A stretch of DNA of 64,000 nucleotides from Streptomyces sp. WAC 01529 (GTDB lineage: Bacteria; Actinomycetota; Actinomycetes; Streptomycetales; Streptomycetaceae). Within the stretch, counting starts at the first letter, position 1. Each line of letters starts with the position of its first letter. The stretch spans positions 4,537,001-4,601,000 of the forward strand of contig NZ_CP029617.1 in NCBI RefSeq assembly GCF_003945545.1, given 5' to 3'. Shown piece by piece: positions 15,674 through 24,617 of this stretch. Under the pieces are notes generated by a model, which was not told the DNA's origin, did not search any database, and was given only the letters and a program-made list of their open reading frames with translations. The position numbers and the translations under genes are program-made.

Positions 15674-16432
15674 ATGGGCTACTCCGTGGGACAGGTCGCC
15701 GGTTTCGCCGGGGTGACGGTGCGCACGCTGCACCACTACGACGAGATCGGCCTGCTCGTGCCCAGCGGGCGCAGCCACGCGGGTCACCGGCGCTACAGCG
15801 ACACCGACCTGGACCGGTTGCAGCAGATCCTGTTCTACCGGGAGCTCGGCTTCCCCCTCGACGAGGTGGCGGCCCTCCTGGACGACCCGGAGGCGGATCC
15901 GCGCGCGCACCTGCGCCGCCAGCACGAGCTGCTGACCGCCCGGATCGCCAAGCTCCAGGAGATGGCCGCCGCCGTCGAGACCGCCATGGAGGCGAAGAAG
16001 ATGGGCATCAACCTCACGCCCGAGGAGAAGTTCGAGGTCTTCGGGGACGCCGACCCCGAGCAGTACGCACAGGAGGTCGAGCAGCGCTGGGGCGACACGG
16101 AGGCCTACCGGGAGTCGCAGCGCAGATCGGCCTCGTACACCAAGGACGACTGGAAGCGGATCAACGACGAGTTCTCGGCGATCCACGCCCGCATGGGCGA
16201 CCTGCTCGCCGAGGGGTACGCCGCCGACTCCCGGGAGGCGATGGACGGCGCCGAGGAGCACCGTCTCTTCATCAGCCGGTACCACTACGAGTGCGCGCAC
16301 GAGACGCACACCTGCCTCGGTGAGATGTACGTCGCCGACGAACGCTTCACCGCGTTCTACGAGGCGATCCGCCCCGGGCTCGCGGTGTACATGCGGGACG
16401 CGATCCTGGCGAACGCCGCGCGTAACGCCTGA
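15674..16432 (+). CDS. tipA: TipAL, MerR-family thiopeptide-responsive activator
   Basis: A 252-residue regulator. The MerR helix-turn-helix is at residues 1-70 (MGYSVGQVAGFAGVTVRTLH), with a coiled coil at 75-109 and the TipAS drug-binding domain at 110-252. An internal ATG at 16001 (Met110, MGINLTPEEKFEVF) has a GGAGG site eight bases upstream, so the short drug-sequestering form TipAS is probably made from the same gene. Cys207 and Cys214 are both present; Cys214 is the residue known to bond covalently with thiostrepton. TipAL with bound drug activates its own promoter. Confidence 0.96.
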   Translation: MGYSVGQVAGFAGVTVRTLHHYDEIGLLVPSGRSHAGHRRYSDTDLDRLQQILFYRELGFPLDEVAALLDDPEADPRAHLRRQHELLTARIAKLQEMAAAVETAMEAKKMGINLTPEEKFEVFGDADPEQYAQEVEQRWGDTEAYRESQRRSASYTKDDWKRINDEFSAIHARMGDLLAEGYAADSREAMDGAEEHRLFISRYHYECAHETHTCLGEMYVADERFTAFYEAIRPGLAVYMRDAILANAARNA

Positions 16433-16604
16433 GCGGCAAGGGGGTCGGTGAGACAGTCGGTAAGGGGCGTTATCCGGGAGAATGCCCCTTACCGTGCTCC
16501 TACATGGGACGGTGGAACCTGGCCCCGCCGCCCGGCGTTGATAACTTTGGGCGGCTGCACCCGCCGCCGCACCGCCCCCCCCTCACCCTCAGGAGCCCGG
16601 AACC

Positions 16605-17285
16605 GTGACGACGCTTGCGCTCGGACCAAGCTGGCTGGATCCGGATTACCTGCTCAACCAGTTCGGCCTCTGGGGCCTGCTGGTGATCGTCTTCGCCGAG
16701 TCGGGCCTGCTCATCGGCTTCTTCCTGCCGGGCGACTCGCTGCTGTTCACCACGGGCCTGCTGATCACCACGCACAAGCTGGACACCCCGCTGTGGCTGG
16801 CCTGCCTGCTGATCTGCATCGCCGCGATCCTCGGCGACCAGGCGGGCTACCTCTTCGGCAAGAAGGTCGGCCCGGCGCTGTTCAACCGCCCGGACTCCAA
16901 GCTCTTCAAGCAGGAGAACGTGGTCAAGGCCCACGACTTCTTCGAGAAGTACGGCCCCAAGTCGCTGGTCCTGGCCCGCTTCGTGCCGATCGTGCGTACG
17001 TTCACGCCGATCATCGCCGGCGTCTCCGGCATGCGGTACCGCTCGTTCATCACGTTCAACATCATCGGCGGCGTCCTGTGGGGCGCGGGCGTCACCCTGC
17101 TCGGCGCCTGGCTCGGCAACATCGACTTCGTCCACAAGAACATCGAGGCGATCCTGATCCTGATCGTCCTCATCTCGGTGGTGCCGATCGCCATCGAGTT
17201 CCTGCGGGCCCGGGGCAAGTCCAAGAAGGCGGCCTCGGCCGCGGGCGCGCCCCCGGCCCAGCGCGGCCGGCACGCGAAGCGCTGA
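16605..17285 (+). CDS. DedA family membrane protein
   Basis: A 226-residue inner-membrane protein with about five helices. It carries the DedA signatures FAESGLLIGFFLPGDSLLFT and the GDQAGYLFGKKVGPALFN segment, then KYGPKSLVLARFVPIVRTFT, including the conserved Arg of the F/RxxP region. DedA proteins act in membrane homeostasis and lipid-carrier recycling. The C terminus is a basic Ala-rich tail. The GTG at 16605 follows an AGGAG site. Confidence 0.9.
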   Translation: MTTLALGPSWLDPDYLLNQFGLWGLLVIVFAESGLLIGFFLPGDSLLFTTGLLITTHKLDTPLWLACLLICIAAILGDQAGYLFGKKVGPALFNRPDSKLFKQENVVKAHDFFEKYGPKSLVLARFVPIVRTFTPIIAGVSGMRYRSFITFNIIGGVLWGAGVTLLGAWLGNIDFVHKNIEAILILIVLISVVPIAIEFLRARGKSKKAASAAGAPPAQRGRHAKR

Positions 17286-17314
17286 CCCCCGGGGGCAGAC
17301 CCCCGGTCGCGGGG

Positions 17315-19003
17315 TCAGAACCCCCTGGTCCGCTTCGCCGCCCGGCGGTTCTCCGCCGTGGCCGCCCCGGGGATCTTGAGGATCAGCCGGGAGATCTCGC
17401 TCCCCAGGTTCACGCCGATCGCGATGGCGAGCGCCGTCGCGACGGCCTTGGTGAGCGAGTTCATGCCCGTGTTGAGGTCGTTCTGCGCGAGGGCCAGCAG
17501 CCCGAAGTACGTGGCGCTGCCGGGCAGCAGCGGCCCGATCGCGGCCGTCACGTACGGCAGTGAGGACGCGAACCGGTAGCGCGAGAAGAGCTGCCCGAAC
17601 AGGCCCACGAGACCGGCCGCGATGGCCGTCGCCGCGACGGGGGACAGCGCCAGCGGGGTCTGCGCGAGGGCACCGAACATCACCCAGGCGATGCCGCCGT
17701 TGAGGGTCACCATCAGCACGGTGTGACGTTCCTGCTGGAGCAGTATCGCGAAGGCCAGGCTCAGCGCCATCGACGCCAGGATCTGGATGACGGGCCGCGA
17801 CGACGTCACGCCGAACTGCGTCTCCGGAGTCAGGTTCGTCGCGTCCAGCATCACGCCGAGCGACAGCACGAGCAGCACACCGCAGACGATGCCGACGATC
17901 AGGTACATGACCTCCAGCAGACGCGCCGCCGCGGTGATGTAGTAGCCGGTCAGCCCGTCCTGCACGCCCGCCACCAGCGCCCGCCCCGGGATCAGCGCGA
18001 AGAGCCCACCGGTGATGACCGCGGAGGCCATCGTCGCCTCGGTGTGCGCGAAGCTCAGCGCCACGCCCATCGCGGCGGGCGGCATCGCGGCACCCACGAA
18101 CTGGTAGAACTCCGGCAGCCCGCGCCCCGCGCACAGCCAGGCGAGCCGGTCGCCGAGCATCGCGCCCACGGCGGCCACCACGAAGACCAGGGCGCCACCA
18201 CCCACCAGCACGGACGCGGAGCCCGCGAGGAGGCCGCTGGCGGCCGTGAGGGCCCATCCCGGGTAGGGGTGACGGTTACGGCGGATGCCCGCGAGACGGC
18301 GGTAGGCCTCCTCCAGGGAGACGTCGATGTCCGGGTCGCTGATGTCGTCCACCAGGTGGAAGACGGCCGCGAGCCGGGTGTAGTCGGTGCCCCGGCGGCG
18401 CACGGTCCGCGAGGCCGTGACGGGGTCCTCCACGAGCGAGGGCTGGTGGGAGACCGACAGCAGCGTGAACGTCACGTTCGGCTCGCAGCGGTCCAGGCCG
18501 TAGGAGCGGCAGACGGCGAACATGGCCGCCTCGACGTCCTCGGCGCCTTCACCACCGGCGAGCAGCAGCTCCCCGATACGCAGCGTCAGGTCGAGCACGC
18601 GCGGTACGGCGGGCCCGGCCTCGTCCCCCTGCTTCTGCGCGGGCTCCGGAGCGGGCCGCTCGGTGACCGGCATCCGCAGCATCGTGCGCATCTGGTCCTG
18701 CCAGGGCACTTCCTTGGTGAGCTTCACCAGGGGGATGCCCTGCGCGGGTGTGAAGGCCGGCGGGGCGTTGCGCGCGCTGTAGGTGTTCGGCGTCGTGAAC
18801 GCCGATTTCTCGGTCTCCTGCGTCGTCGACGGCGACGGGGCCGGGAGCCCCGTGGGGAGGGCGAACTCGGAGGTGGTCTGGGACTCGTCCTCCGGCGCCT
18901 GCGGCTGCGGCGCCACCCCGCTGGGCTGCACGAACGCGCTGCGGGCCTCGTCCGACTGAGGCTTTCGGTCCTCGGCCTCATGCTCGGCCACTGGTGCCCT
19001 CAC
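17315..19003 (-). CDS. Threonine/serine exporter family protein (ThrE-like, DUF1212 + DUF3815)
   Basis: A 562-residue protein. A hydrophilic N-terminal part (1-130, Pro/Ala/Glu-rich) precedes a DUF1212 domain (LTLRIGELLLAGGEGAEDVE, FTLLSVSHQPSLVEDP), then about ten membrane helices in two groups. ThrE of Corynebacterium exports threonine and serine, and the two-domain layout is the same. The GTG at 19003 is the longest start. A second GTG at 18991 has a better-placed GAGGG site and may be the true one. Confidence 0.85.
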   Translation of the reverse strand: MRAPVAEHEAEDRKPQSDEARSAFVQPSGVAPQPQAPEDESQTTSEFALPTGLPAPSPSTTQETEKSAFTTPNTYSARNAPPAFTPAQGIPLVKLTKEVPWQDQMRTMLRMPVTERPAPEPAQKQGDEAGPAVPRVLDLTLRIGELLLAGGEGAEDVEAAMFAVCRSYGLDRCEPNVTFTLLSVSHQPSLVEDPVTASRTVRRRGTDYTRLAAVFHLVDDISDPDIDVSLEEAYRRLAGIRRNRHPYPGWALTAASGLLAGSASVLVGGGALVFVVAAVGAMLGDRLAWLCAGRGLPEFYQFVGAAMPPAAMGVALSFAHTEATMASAVITGGLFALIPGRALVAGVQDGLTGYYITAAARLLEVMYLIVGIVCGVLLVLSLGVMLDATNLTPETQFGVTSSRPVIQILASMALSLAFAILLQQERHTVLMVTLNGGIAWVMFGALAQTPLALSPVAATAIAAGLVGLFGQLFSRYRFASSLPYVTAAIGPLLPGSATYFGLLALAQNDLNTGMNSLTKAVATALAIAIGVNLGSEISRLILKIPGAATAENRRAAKRTRGF

Positions 19004-19117
19004 TTACTTCTCATACGACTCGTACGCACCCTCCGTATGGCCAGTATGGGCACAGATACGCGAACGGGCCGCGCGGTCCGGAAGCCGGATCGCGCGGCCC
19101 GTGCGGGGCCGGGAGGC

Positions 19118-19609
19118 TCAGTGGCCGCCCTGCGCCTCGAAGCGCTTGTACGACTTCTCGATCTCGGCCTCGGCGTCCGCGCGGCCGACCCAGTCGGCGC
19201 CTTCCACGGACTTGCCGGGCTCCAGGTCCTTGTAGACCTCGAAGAAGTGCTGGATCTCCAGGCGGTCGAACTCGGAAACGTGGTGGATGTCACGCAGGTG
19301 CTCCACCCGGGGGTCCGAGGCCGGGACGCAGAGCAGCTTGTCGTCGCCGCCCGCCTCGTCGGTCATCCGGAACATGCCGATCGCGCGGCACTTGATGAGG
19401 CATCCGGGGAAGGTCGGCTCGTCCAGGATGACCAGGGCGTCCAGCGGGTCACCGTCCTCGCCGAGGGTGTTCTCGACGAAGCCGTAGTCCGCGGGGTAGC
19501 TGGTCGACGTGAAGAGGCGACGGTCCAGACGGATCCGGCCGGTCTCGTGGTCCACCTCGTACTTGTTCCGCGAACCCTTCGGAATCTCGATGGTGACGTC
19601 GAACTCCAC
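19118..19609 (-). CDS. ppa: Inorganic pyrophosphatase
   Basis: A 163-residue family I enzyme hydrolysing pyrophosphate with magnesium. The N terminus reads EFDVTIEIPKGSRNKYEVDH and the catalytic region contains YGFVENTLGEDGDPLDALV with the DxDPxD metal-binding aspartates. The GTG at 19609 is preferred because GGAGGAG lies six bases before it. An ATG further upstream (19633) would translate through that ribosome site. The gene is divergent from dacB, 85 bp away. Confidence 0.95.
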   Translation of the reverse strand: MEFDVTIEIPKGSRNKYEVDHETGRIRLDRRLFTSTSYPADYGFVENTLGEDGDPLDALVILDEPTFPGCLIKCRAIGMFRMTDEAGGDDKLLCVPASDPRVEHLRDIHHVSEFDRLEIQHFFEVYKDLEPGKSVEGADWVGRADAEAEIEKSYKRFEAQGGH

Positions 19610-19694
19610 GGGTGGCTCCTCCATGATCAGCACATACTTCGGGTGATTAAGTGTCCCTCACGCAGATGTGTGATCGCGAAAGGGGCTGGTCGTC

Positions 19695-21221
19695 GTGCCG
19701 GAGCTCAAGCCTTGGCAGCGGCCTCGACAGCTTTTGGAACAGCTGCCAAAGCCTTCCGCCCTCAAGCTCCCCCGGTTCTCGGGAAAGCTCACGACCTTGC
19801 AGCTCACGGCGGGTGCCGCCACCCTCGGCCTGGTGATCTCGGCCGGGGCGGTGGCCGCGGCCGGCCCTTGGGACTCCTCCGGTCAGCGTACGGCCGAGCG
19901 GGACTGGGCCGCTGCTCAGGAGGCCGGGGGTGGCGCAGATCACGGTGGTCACGGGGCCGCCGGGACGCCCGAGACCGCCCCGAGCGCCCCGTCCGTGCTC
20001 ACCGGGCTCGGCGCGCCCGCGGGGGCGGCTCCGAGGCCCACGGACCGCGCGCTGGCGGACGTACTCGACCCCCTCCTGAAGGACCCCGCGCTCGGCCCGG
20101 AGCGCTCGGCCGTCGTCCTCGACGCGGTCTCCGGGAAGCGGGTCTACGGCAAGGGGGCGGGGGACGGCCTGACGCCCGCGTCGACCATCAAGATCGCCAC
20201 GGCCGTCGCGGCGCTCTCGGCCGCGGGGCCCGACCACCGCATCGCCACCACGACGGTCATCGAGCCGGACTCCAAGGACGTCGTCCTGGTCGGCGGCGGC
20301 GACCCCACGCTGACCGCCCGCAAGGACGGCCGCTACACCGACACCGCCGCGAACCTGCGCACGCTCGCCGAGGACACCGCCCGCGCGCTGAAGTCCCGCG
20401 ACATCGACAAGGTGGCGCTCTCCTACGACACCTCGCTGTACTCCGGGCCGCCGCAGCACCCCATCGGCCCCAACGAGAACATCACGCCGGTCAGCGCCCT
20501 GATGGCCGACGAGGGCCGGCTCGACGACTCCTCCAGCGGGCCCGCCCCGCGCGCGGGGGACCCGGCGGGCGACGCGGCGAGGAAGTTCGCGGGCTTCCTC
20601 AAGGACGAGGGCATCCACCTGGAAGCCGACCCCGGCCCCTCCAAGGCGTCCCCCCGTGCCTCGTCCCTCGCCAAGGTCGAGTCGCCGCCCCTGTCCTTCC
20701 TGGTCGAGCGGATGCTGACCCACAGCGACAACGACATCGCCGAGGCCCTGGCCCGCCAGACGGCCCTCGCCGCGAAGGAGCCGGTCAGCTTCGACGGCGC
20801 GGGCCGGGCGGTCGGCGCCCAGCTCGCCAAGCTCGGGCTGCCCCTCGCCGGAGCGGAGTTCGCCGACGGCAGCGGCCTGGACCGCGCCGACCGGCTCTCC
20901 GCCGAACTCCTGGCCGCCCTCCTGGACCGCGCCGCCGATCCGGCCCGCCCCGAACTGCGCTCCGTGGTGACGGGCCTGCCGGTGGCGGGCTTCACCGGCA
21001 CCCTGGTCGACCGCTACCCCAAGGAGTCCCCGGGCACGGGCCTGGTACGCGCCAAGACGGGCACCCTCACCGGCGTGAACACCCTGGCGGGCACGGTCGT
21101 GGACGCGGACGGCCGCCTTCTGCTCTTCGCTTTCATGACCACAGGCACGAGGGACGCCCAGGCGGCCCAGAAAACCCTGGACCAAATGGCCTCAACGGTA
21201 GCCAACTGCGGCTGCCGCTAA
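19695..21221 (+). CDS. dacB: D-alanyl-D-alanine carboxypeptidase/endopeptidase (penicillin-binding protein 4 type, S13)
   Basis: A 508-residue low-molecular-mass penicillin-binding protein that trims or cleaves peptidoglycan cross-links outside the membrane. The active-site motifs are complete: STIK (Ser163 nucleophile), SDN within THSDNDIAEALAR, and KTG within AKTGTLTGVN. A single membrane anchor lies at about 35-57, so this is probably a type II membrane protein. A Gly/His/Ala-rich spacer (about 75-115) follows the anchor. The start is the GTG at 19695. Confidence 0.92.
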   Translation: MPELKPWQRPRQLLEQLPKPSALKLPRFSGKLTTLQLTAGAATLGLVISAGAVAAAGPWDSSGQRTAERDWAAAQEAGGGADHGGHGAAGTPETAPSAPSVLTGLGAPAGAAPRPTDRALADVLDPLLKDPALGPERSAVVLDAVSGKRVYGKGAGDGLTPASTIKIATAVAALSAAGPDHRIATTTVIEPDSKDVVLVGGGDPTLTARKDGRYTDTAANLRTLAEDTARALKSRDIDKVALSYDTSLYSGPPQHPIGPNENITPVSALMADEGRLDDSSSGPAPRAGDPAGDAARKFAGFLKDEGIHLEADPGPSKASPRASSLAKVESPPLSFLVERMLTHSDNDIAEALARQTALAAKEPVSFDGAGRAVGAQLAKLGLPLAGAEFADGSGLDRADRLSAELLAALLDRAADPARPELRSVVTGLPVAGFTGTLVDRYPKESPGTGLVRAKTGTLTGVNTLAGTVVDADGRLLLFAFMTTGTRDAQAAQKTLDQMASTVANCGCR

Positions 21222-21243
21222 CGCCCCCGCGGGCCCGGAACAG

Positions 21244-21285
21244 AGCGCCCCGAAGGGGCGCGGGGAACGGCGCGGTCAGCCACAC
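21244..21285 (+). repeat. Dispersed terminator-like repeat, copy 1
   Basis: Hairpin GCGCCCC-GAA-GGGGCGC (21245-21261), then GGGGAACGGCGCGGTCAGCC. The same element appears inverted at 38733-38774. It lies after dacB and may end its transcript. This hairpin plus GGGGAAC tail is a common intergenic element in Streptomyces genomes. Confidence 0.7.
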
Positions 21286-21390
21286 ACAACTCGCACGCTT
21301 AAAGCCACCGAGCCCCCTAGGGGCAAGGTCCGGGGCAACCTGGGGGGTCAACACCCTCCGCCAGAGGGGGCCAGCACGTACCGTTGACGC

Positions 21391-22512
21391 ATGACGAGCA
21401 TCGGTGGTGCGGAGATGGTCGACTGGAACCTCGCGGTGGCGACCGCGACCCGGCTCGTGCGGCCGGGCCCAGAGGTGAGCCGGGACGAGGCGCGAGCCAT
21501 CGTCGCCGAGCTGCGCCGGCATGCCAAGTCCTCGGAGGAGCACGTCCGTTCCTTCACGGGCATGGGTACGGAGGACGCCCACGACACCCCCGTCCTCGTC
21601 GTCGACAGAGCAGGCTGGATCAAGGCGAACGTCGCCGGCTTCCGCGAGATCCTCAAGCCCCTCCTGGACAAGATGCAGGACAAGCGGGGCAGCGGCCCCG
21701 GCGGCGCGGTCCTCGGCGCGGTCGGCGGCAAGGTGACCGGCGTGGAGCTGGGCATGCTCCTGTCGTTCCTGGCCTCCCGCGTCCTCGGCCAGTACGAGAC
21801 CTTCGCCCCCGCCACCCGAGCCCTCCCCGCAGGGGCGAACGGCGGCGGCAGGCTCCTCCTGGTGGCCCCGAACATCGTGCACGTGGAGCGCGAACTGGAC
21901 GTGGACCCCCACGACTTCCGCCTCTGGGTCTGCCTCCACGAGGAGACGCACCGCACCCAGTTCACCGCCGTCCCCTGGCTGCGCGACCATCTCGAAGGCG
22001 AGATCCAGTCGTTCCTCGGCGAGACCGACGTCGACCCGATGACGGTCCTCGAGCGCGTCAGGGAGGCCGCCCAGTCGTTCGCGGGAGGCCGCCCGGAGGG
22101 CGAGGAGGACGACGCGAGCCGCTCCATCGTCGAGCTGGTGCAGACCCCCGCCCAGCGCGAGATCCTCGCCCGCCTCACGGCCGTGATGTCGCTCCTGGAG
22201 GGCCACGCGGACTTCGTGATGGACGGCGTCGGCCCCGACGTGGTGCCCTCCGTCACCGAGATCCGCGAGAAGTTCAAGGAGCGCAGGGCCCGCGGCGCCA
22301 GCCGCCTCGACCAGGCCCTGCGCAAGCTCCTCGGCCTCGACGCGAAATTGCGCCAATACCGGGACGGCGAGCGCTTCGTACGCGCGGTCGTGCAGGAGGT
22401 CGGCATGGACGGCTTCAACCGCGTATGGACTTCACCGAACACCCTGCCCACGAAGGCGGAGATCGCCAAACCGGCGGACTGGGTCGCGAGGGTGCACCGT
22501 AAGGGAGACTGA
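21391..22512 (+). CDS. Zinc-dependent metalloprotease-like protein (DUF2342, F420-biosynthesis-associated family)
   Basis: A 373-residue protein with a zincin motif HEETHRTQF (His about 190-194) and the downstream glutamate context LEGHADFVMDGVG (about 270), as in the actinobacterial DUF2342 family. Some databases name it coenzyme F420 biosynthesis-associated, on weak grounds. Its position between dacB and tilS-hpt-ftsH is the usual one in actinobacteria. The substrate is unknown. The ATG at 21391 is chosen; a second Met at residue 9 is possible. Confidence 0.85.
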   Translation: MTSIGGAEMVDWNLAVATATRLVRPGPEVSRDEARAIVAELRRHAKSSEEHVRSFTGMGTEDAHDTPVLVVDRAGWIKANVAGFREILKPLLDKMQDKRGSGPGGAVLGAVGGKVTGVELGMLLSFLASRVLGQYETFAPATRALPAGANGGGRLLLVAPNIVHVERELDVDPHDFRLWVCLHEETHRTQFTAVPWLRDHLEGEIQSFLGETDVDPMTVLERVREAAQSFAGGRPEGEEDDASRSIVELVQTPAQREILARLTAVMSLLEGHADFVMDGVGPDVVPSVTEIREKFKERRARGASRLDQALRKLLGLDAKLRQYRDGERFVRAVVQEVGMDGFNRVWTSPNTLPTKAEIAKPADWVARVHRKGD

Positions 22513-22750
22513 GGGACCGGATGCGGCCGATGGCAGGAGAACGCCCCCGCAATCACCCGTCCGAGGGACCGTAGGCGAGGGGTAGGCGTGCAATGCTCGG
22601 GGAACGGCTCGGCTCTGTCACCATCGACACACTCTGAGTGACTGAACACTCGGGGGCCCGAGGCCTGGGAGACCAAGCCTCCGGACTCCGGAGTGGGTCC
22701 TGAGTGATTGGTCCGAGGCTCACCCCCGAACTTCACGAAGGGAACCGGAC

Positions 22751-23788
22751 ATGGGTCCCCATCCTGCGGTCGCGGCGATACGCCTGGCGGTCCGCCGCGT
22801 ACTCCACGACGTACTGACCGACGTACAGCGCAGCTCCGAGAACGACCCCCCACCCCTCGCGCACGAGCACGCCCCCCAGCCGCTCGTGCTCGTCGCCTGC
22901 TCCGGCGGCGCCGACTCCATGGCGCTCGCCTCCGCCCTCGCCTTCGAGGCCCCCAAGCTCGGCATCCGCGCCGGCGGCGTCACCGTCGACCACGGCCTGC
23001 AGCCCGGCTCCGATCTGCGCGCCGCCGAGGTCCTCGTGCGCCTCACCGCGCTCGGCCTCGACCCGGTCGAGTCCGTCACCGTGCGCGTGGGCCGCGAGGG
23101 AGGCCCGGAAGCAGCCGCCCGGGACGCCCGGTACGCCGCCCTGGACGCCGCCGCCGAACGGCACGCGGCGGCCGCCGTCCTGCTCGGCCACACGCGCGAC
23201 GACCAGGCGGAGACCGTCCTGCTCGGCCTCGCCCGCGGCTCCGGCATCCGCTCCCTGTCCGGAATGGCCGCGACCTCGGGGGTCGCGGGCCGTTACCGCC
23301 GCCCCTTCCTGCACATCGACCGCCAGACCGCCCGCAAGGCGTGCATGGTCCAGTCGCTGCCCGTCTGGGACGACCCGCACAACGCCGACCCGGCGTACAC
23401 CCGCTCCCGGCTGCGCCACGAGGGTCTGCCCGCCCTGGAGAAGGCGCTCGGCAAGGGCGTCGTCGAAGCGCTCGCCCGCACGGCCCAGCTCTCCCGCGAC
23501 GACGCGGACGCGCTCGACACCTGGGCCGCCCAGGCCGAGGCGACCGTGCGCGACGCCGCGGGCCTCCTGGAGTGCGCCAAGCTCTACGCCCTGCCGGCCG
23601 CCGTACGCCGCCGCATCGTGCGCAGGGCCGCCATCGAGGCCGGGGCACCCGCCGGTTCGCTCTTCGCCCGGCACATCGAAGAGGTGGACCGCCTGATCAC
23701 TGGCTGGCGCGGCCAGGGAGCCATCAATCTCCCGGGCAAAGTCGTGGCTCAGCGCCAGGGTGGCAGACTGGTGATCCGGCAAGGCTGA
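22751..23788 (+). CDS. tilS: tRNA(Ile)-lysidine synthetase
   Basis: A 345-residue N-type ATP pyrophosphatase that modifies C34 of the AUA-reading tRNA-Ile to lysidine. The P-loop reads SGGADSMALASALA (about 51-64), followed by VTVDHGLQPGSD and LGHTRDDQAETVLLGL, both diagnostic for TilS. The C-terminal substrate-binding part is short, as is usual in actinobacteria. The gene is the first of the tilS-hpt-ftsH-folE series and is 53 bp before hpt. Confidence 0.94.
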   Translation: MGPHPAVAAIRLAVRRVLHDVLTDVQRSSENDPPPLAHEHAPQPLVLVACSGGADSMALASALAFEAPKLGIRAGGVTVDHGLQPGSDLRAAEVLVRLTALGLDPVESVTVRVGREGGPEAAARDARYAALDAAAERHAAAAVLLGHTRDDQAETVLLGLARGSGIRSLSGMAATSGVAGRYRRPFLHIDRQTARKACMVQSLPVWDDPHNADPAYTRSRLRHEGLPALEKALGKGVVEALARTAQLSRDDADALDTWAAQAEATVRDAAGLLECAKLYALPAAVRRRIVRRAAIEAGAPAGSLFARHIEEVDRLITGWRGQGAINLPGKVVAQRQGGRLVIRQG

Positions 23789-23841
23789 CGTGCGGCCCGT
23801 GCTCATCGCGGGCCGGTCGGCCGGTGGGACGACCGAAAGTG

Positions 23842-24402
23842 ATGCGGGTGGACGCGAAAGACATGGGCACCGACCTCAAGTCGGTGCTCATCACCAAGGA
23901 AGAGATCGACGCGAAGCTGGCGGAGCTGGCCGCGAAGATCGACGCGGAGTACGCGGGCAAGGACTTGCTGATCGTCGGTGTCCTCAAGGGCGCCGTGATG
24001 GTCATGGCGGACCTGGCGCGTGCGCTGGCCACCCCCGTCACGATGGACTGGATGGCCGTGTCGTCGTACGGCGCGGGCACCCAGTCCTCCGGCGTGGTCC
24101 GGATCCTCAAGGACCTGGACACGGACATCAAGGGCAAGCACGTCCTGATCGTCGAGGACATCATCGACTCCGGCCTGACGCTGTCCTGGCTGCTGTCCAA
24201 CCTCGGCTCGCGCGAGCCCGCCTCCCTGGAGGTGTGCACGCTGCTGCGCAAGCCGGAGGCGGCGAAGGTCGCGATCGACGTGAAGTGGATCGGCTTCGAC
24301 ATCCCGAACGAGTTCGTCGTGGGCTATGGCCTGGACTTCGCGGAGAAGTACCGCAACCTCCCCTTCGTCGGCACGCTGGCCCCGCACGTCTACGGCGGCT
24401 GA
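23842..24402 (+). CDS. hpt: Hypoxanthine phosphoribosyltransferase
   Basis: A 186-residue purine salvage enzyme. The PRPP-binding motif VLIVEDIIDSGLTLSWLL is at about 103-120, and the flexible-loop region contains SSYGAGTQSSG. The start choice is uncertain: GTG 23839 and ATG 23842 are adjacent, and GTG 23848 and ATG 23863 lie just downstream; none has a strong ribosome site. The ATG is used. Close linkage with tilS and ftsH is conserved across Gram-positive bacteria. Confidence 0.94.
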   Translation: MRVDAKDMGTDLKSVLITKEEIDAKLAELAAKIDAEYAGKDLLIVGVLKGAVMVMADLARALATPVTMDWMAVSSYGAGTQSSGVVRILKDLDTDIKGKHVLIVEDIIDSGLTLSWLLSNLGSREPASLEVCTLLRKPEAAKVAIDVKWIGFDIPNEFVVGYGLDFAEKYRNLPFVGTLAPHVYGG

Positions 24403-24617
24403 CGCCCGCCGGACCTGAGGCCCGCGGGGCCTGACATCCGCAGGACTGGGTACGGCGGCGGGGAACCCTCACCCGTTTCCCGCCGTTGGACCATGCGAAG
24501 GCGGGTTTGCCAGCCGTCCCGTGCGGCTTCGGGTCACAATGCTGGGGTACCGTCCGAAGAACAGTCTTTATCAAACTCACTATGGCAGGAGGGACGGGGC
24601 GTCTTCGCTCCGTATGG

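Noticed and set aside
13076..16432. Antibiotic biosynthetic gene cluster around the exporter and tipA
   Set aside because: No biosynthetic enzymes are present; the genes are resistance and regulatory functions of the core chromosome.
19610..19633. Upstream ATG starts for ppa
   Set aside because: They translate through a strong GGAGGAG site that is ideally spaced for the GTG at 19609, where the known enzyme begins.
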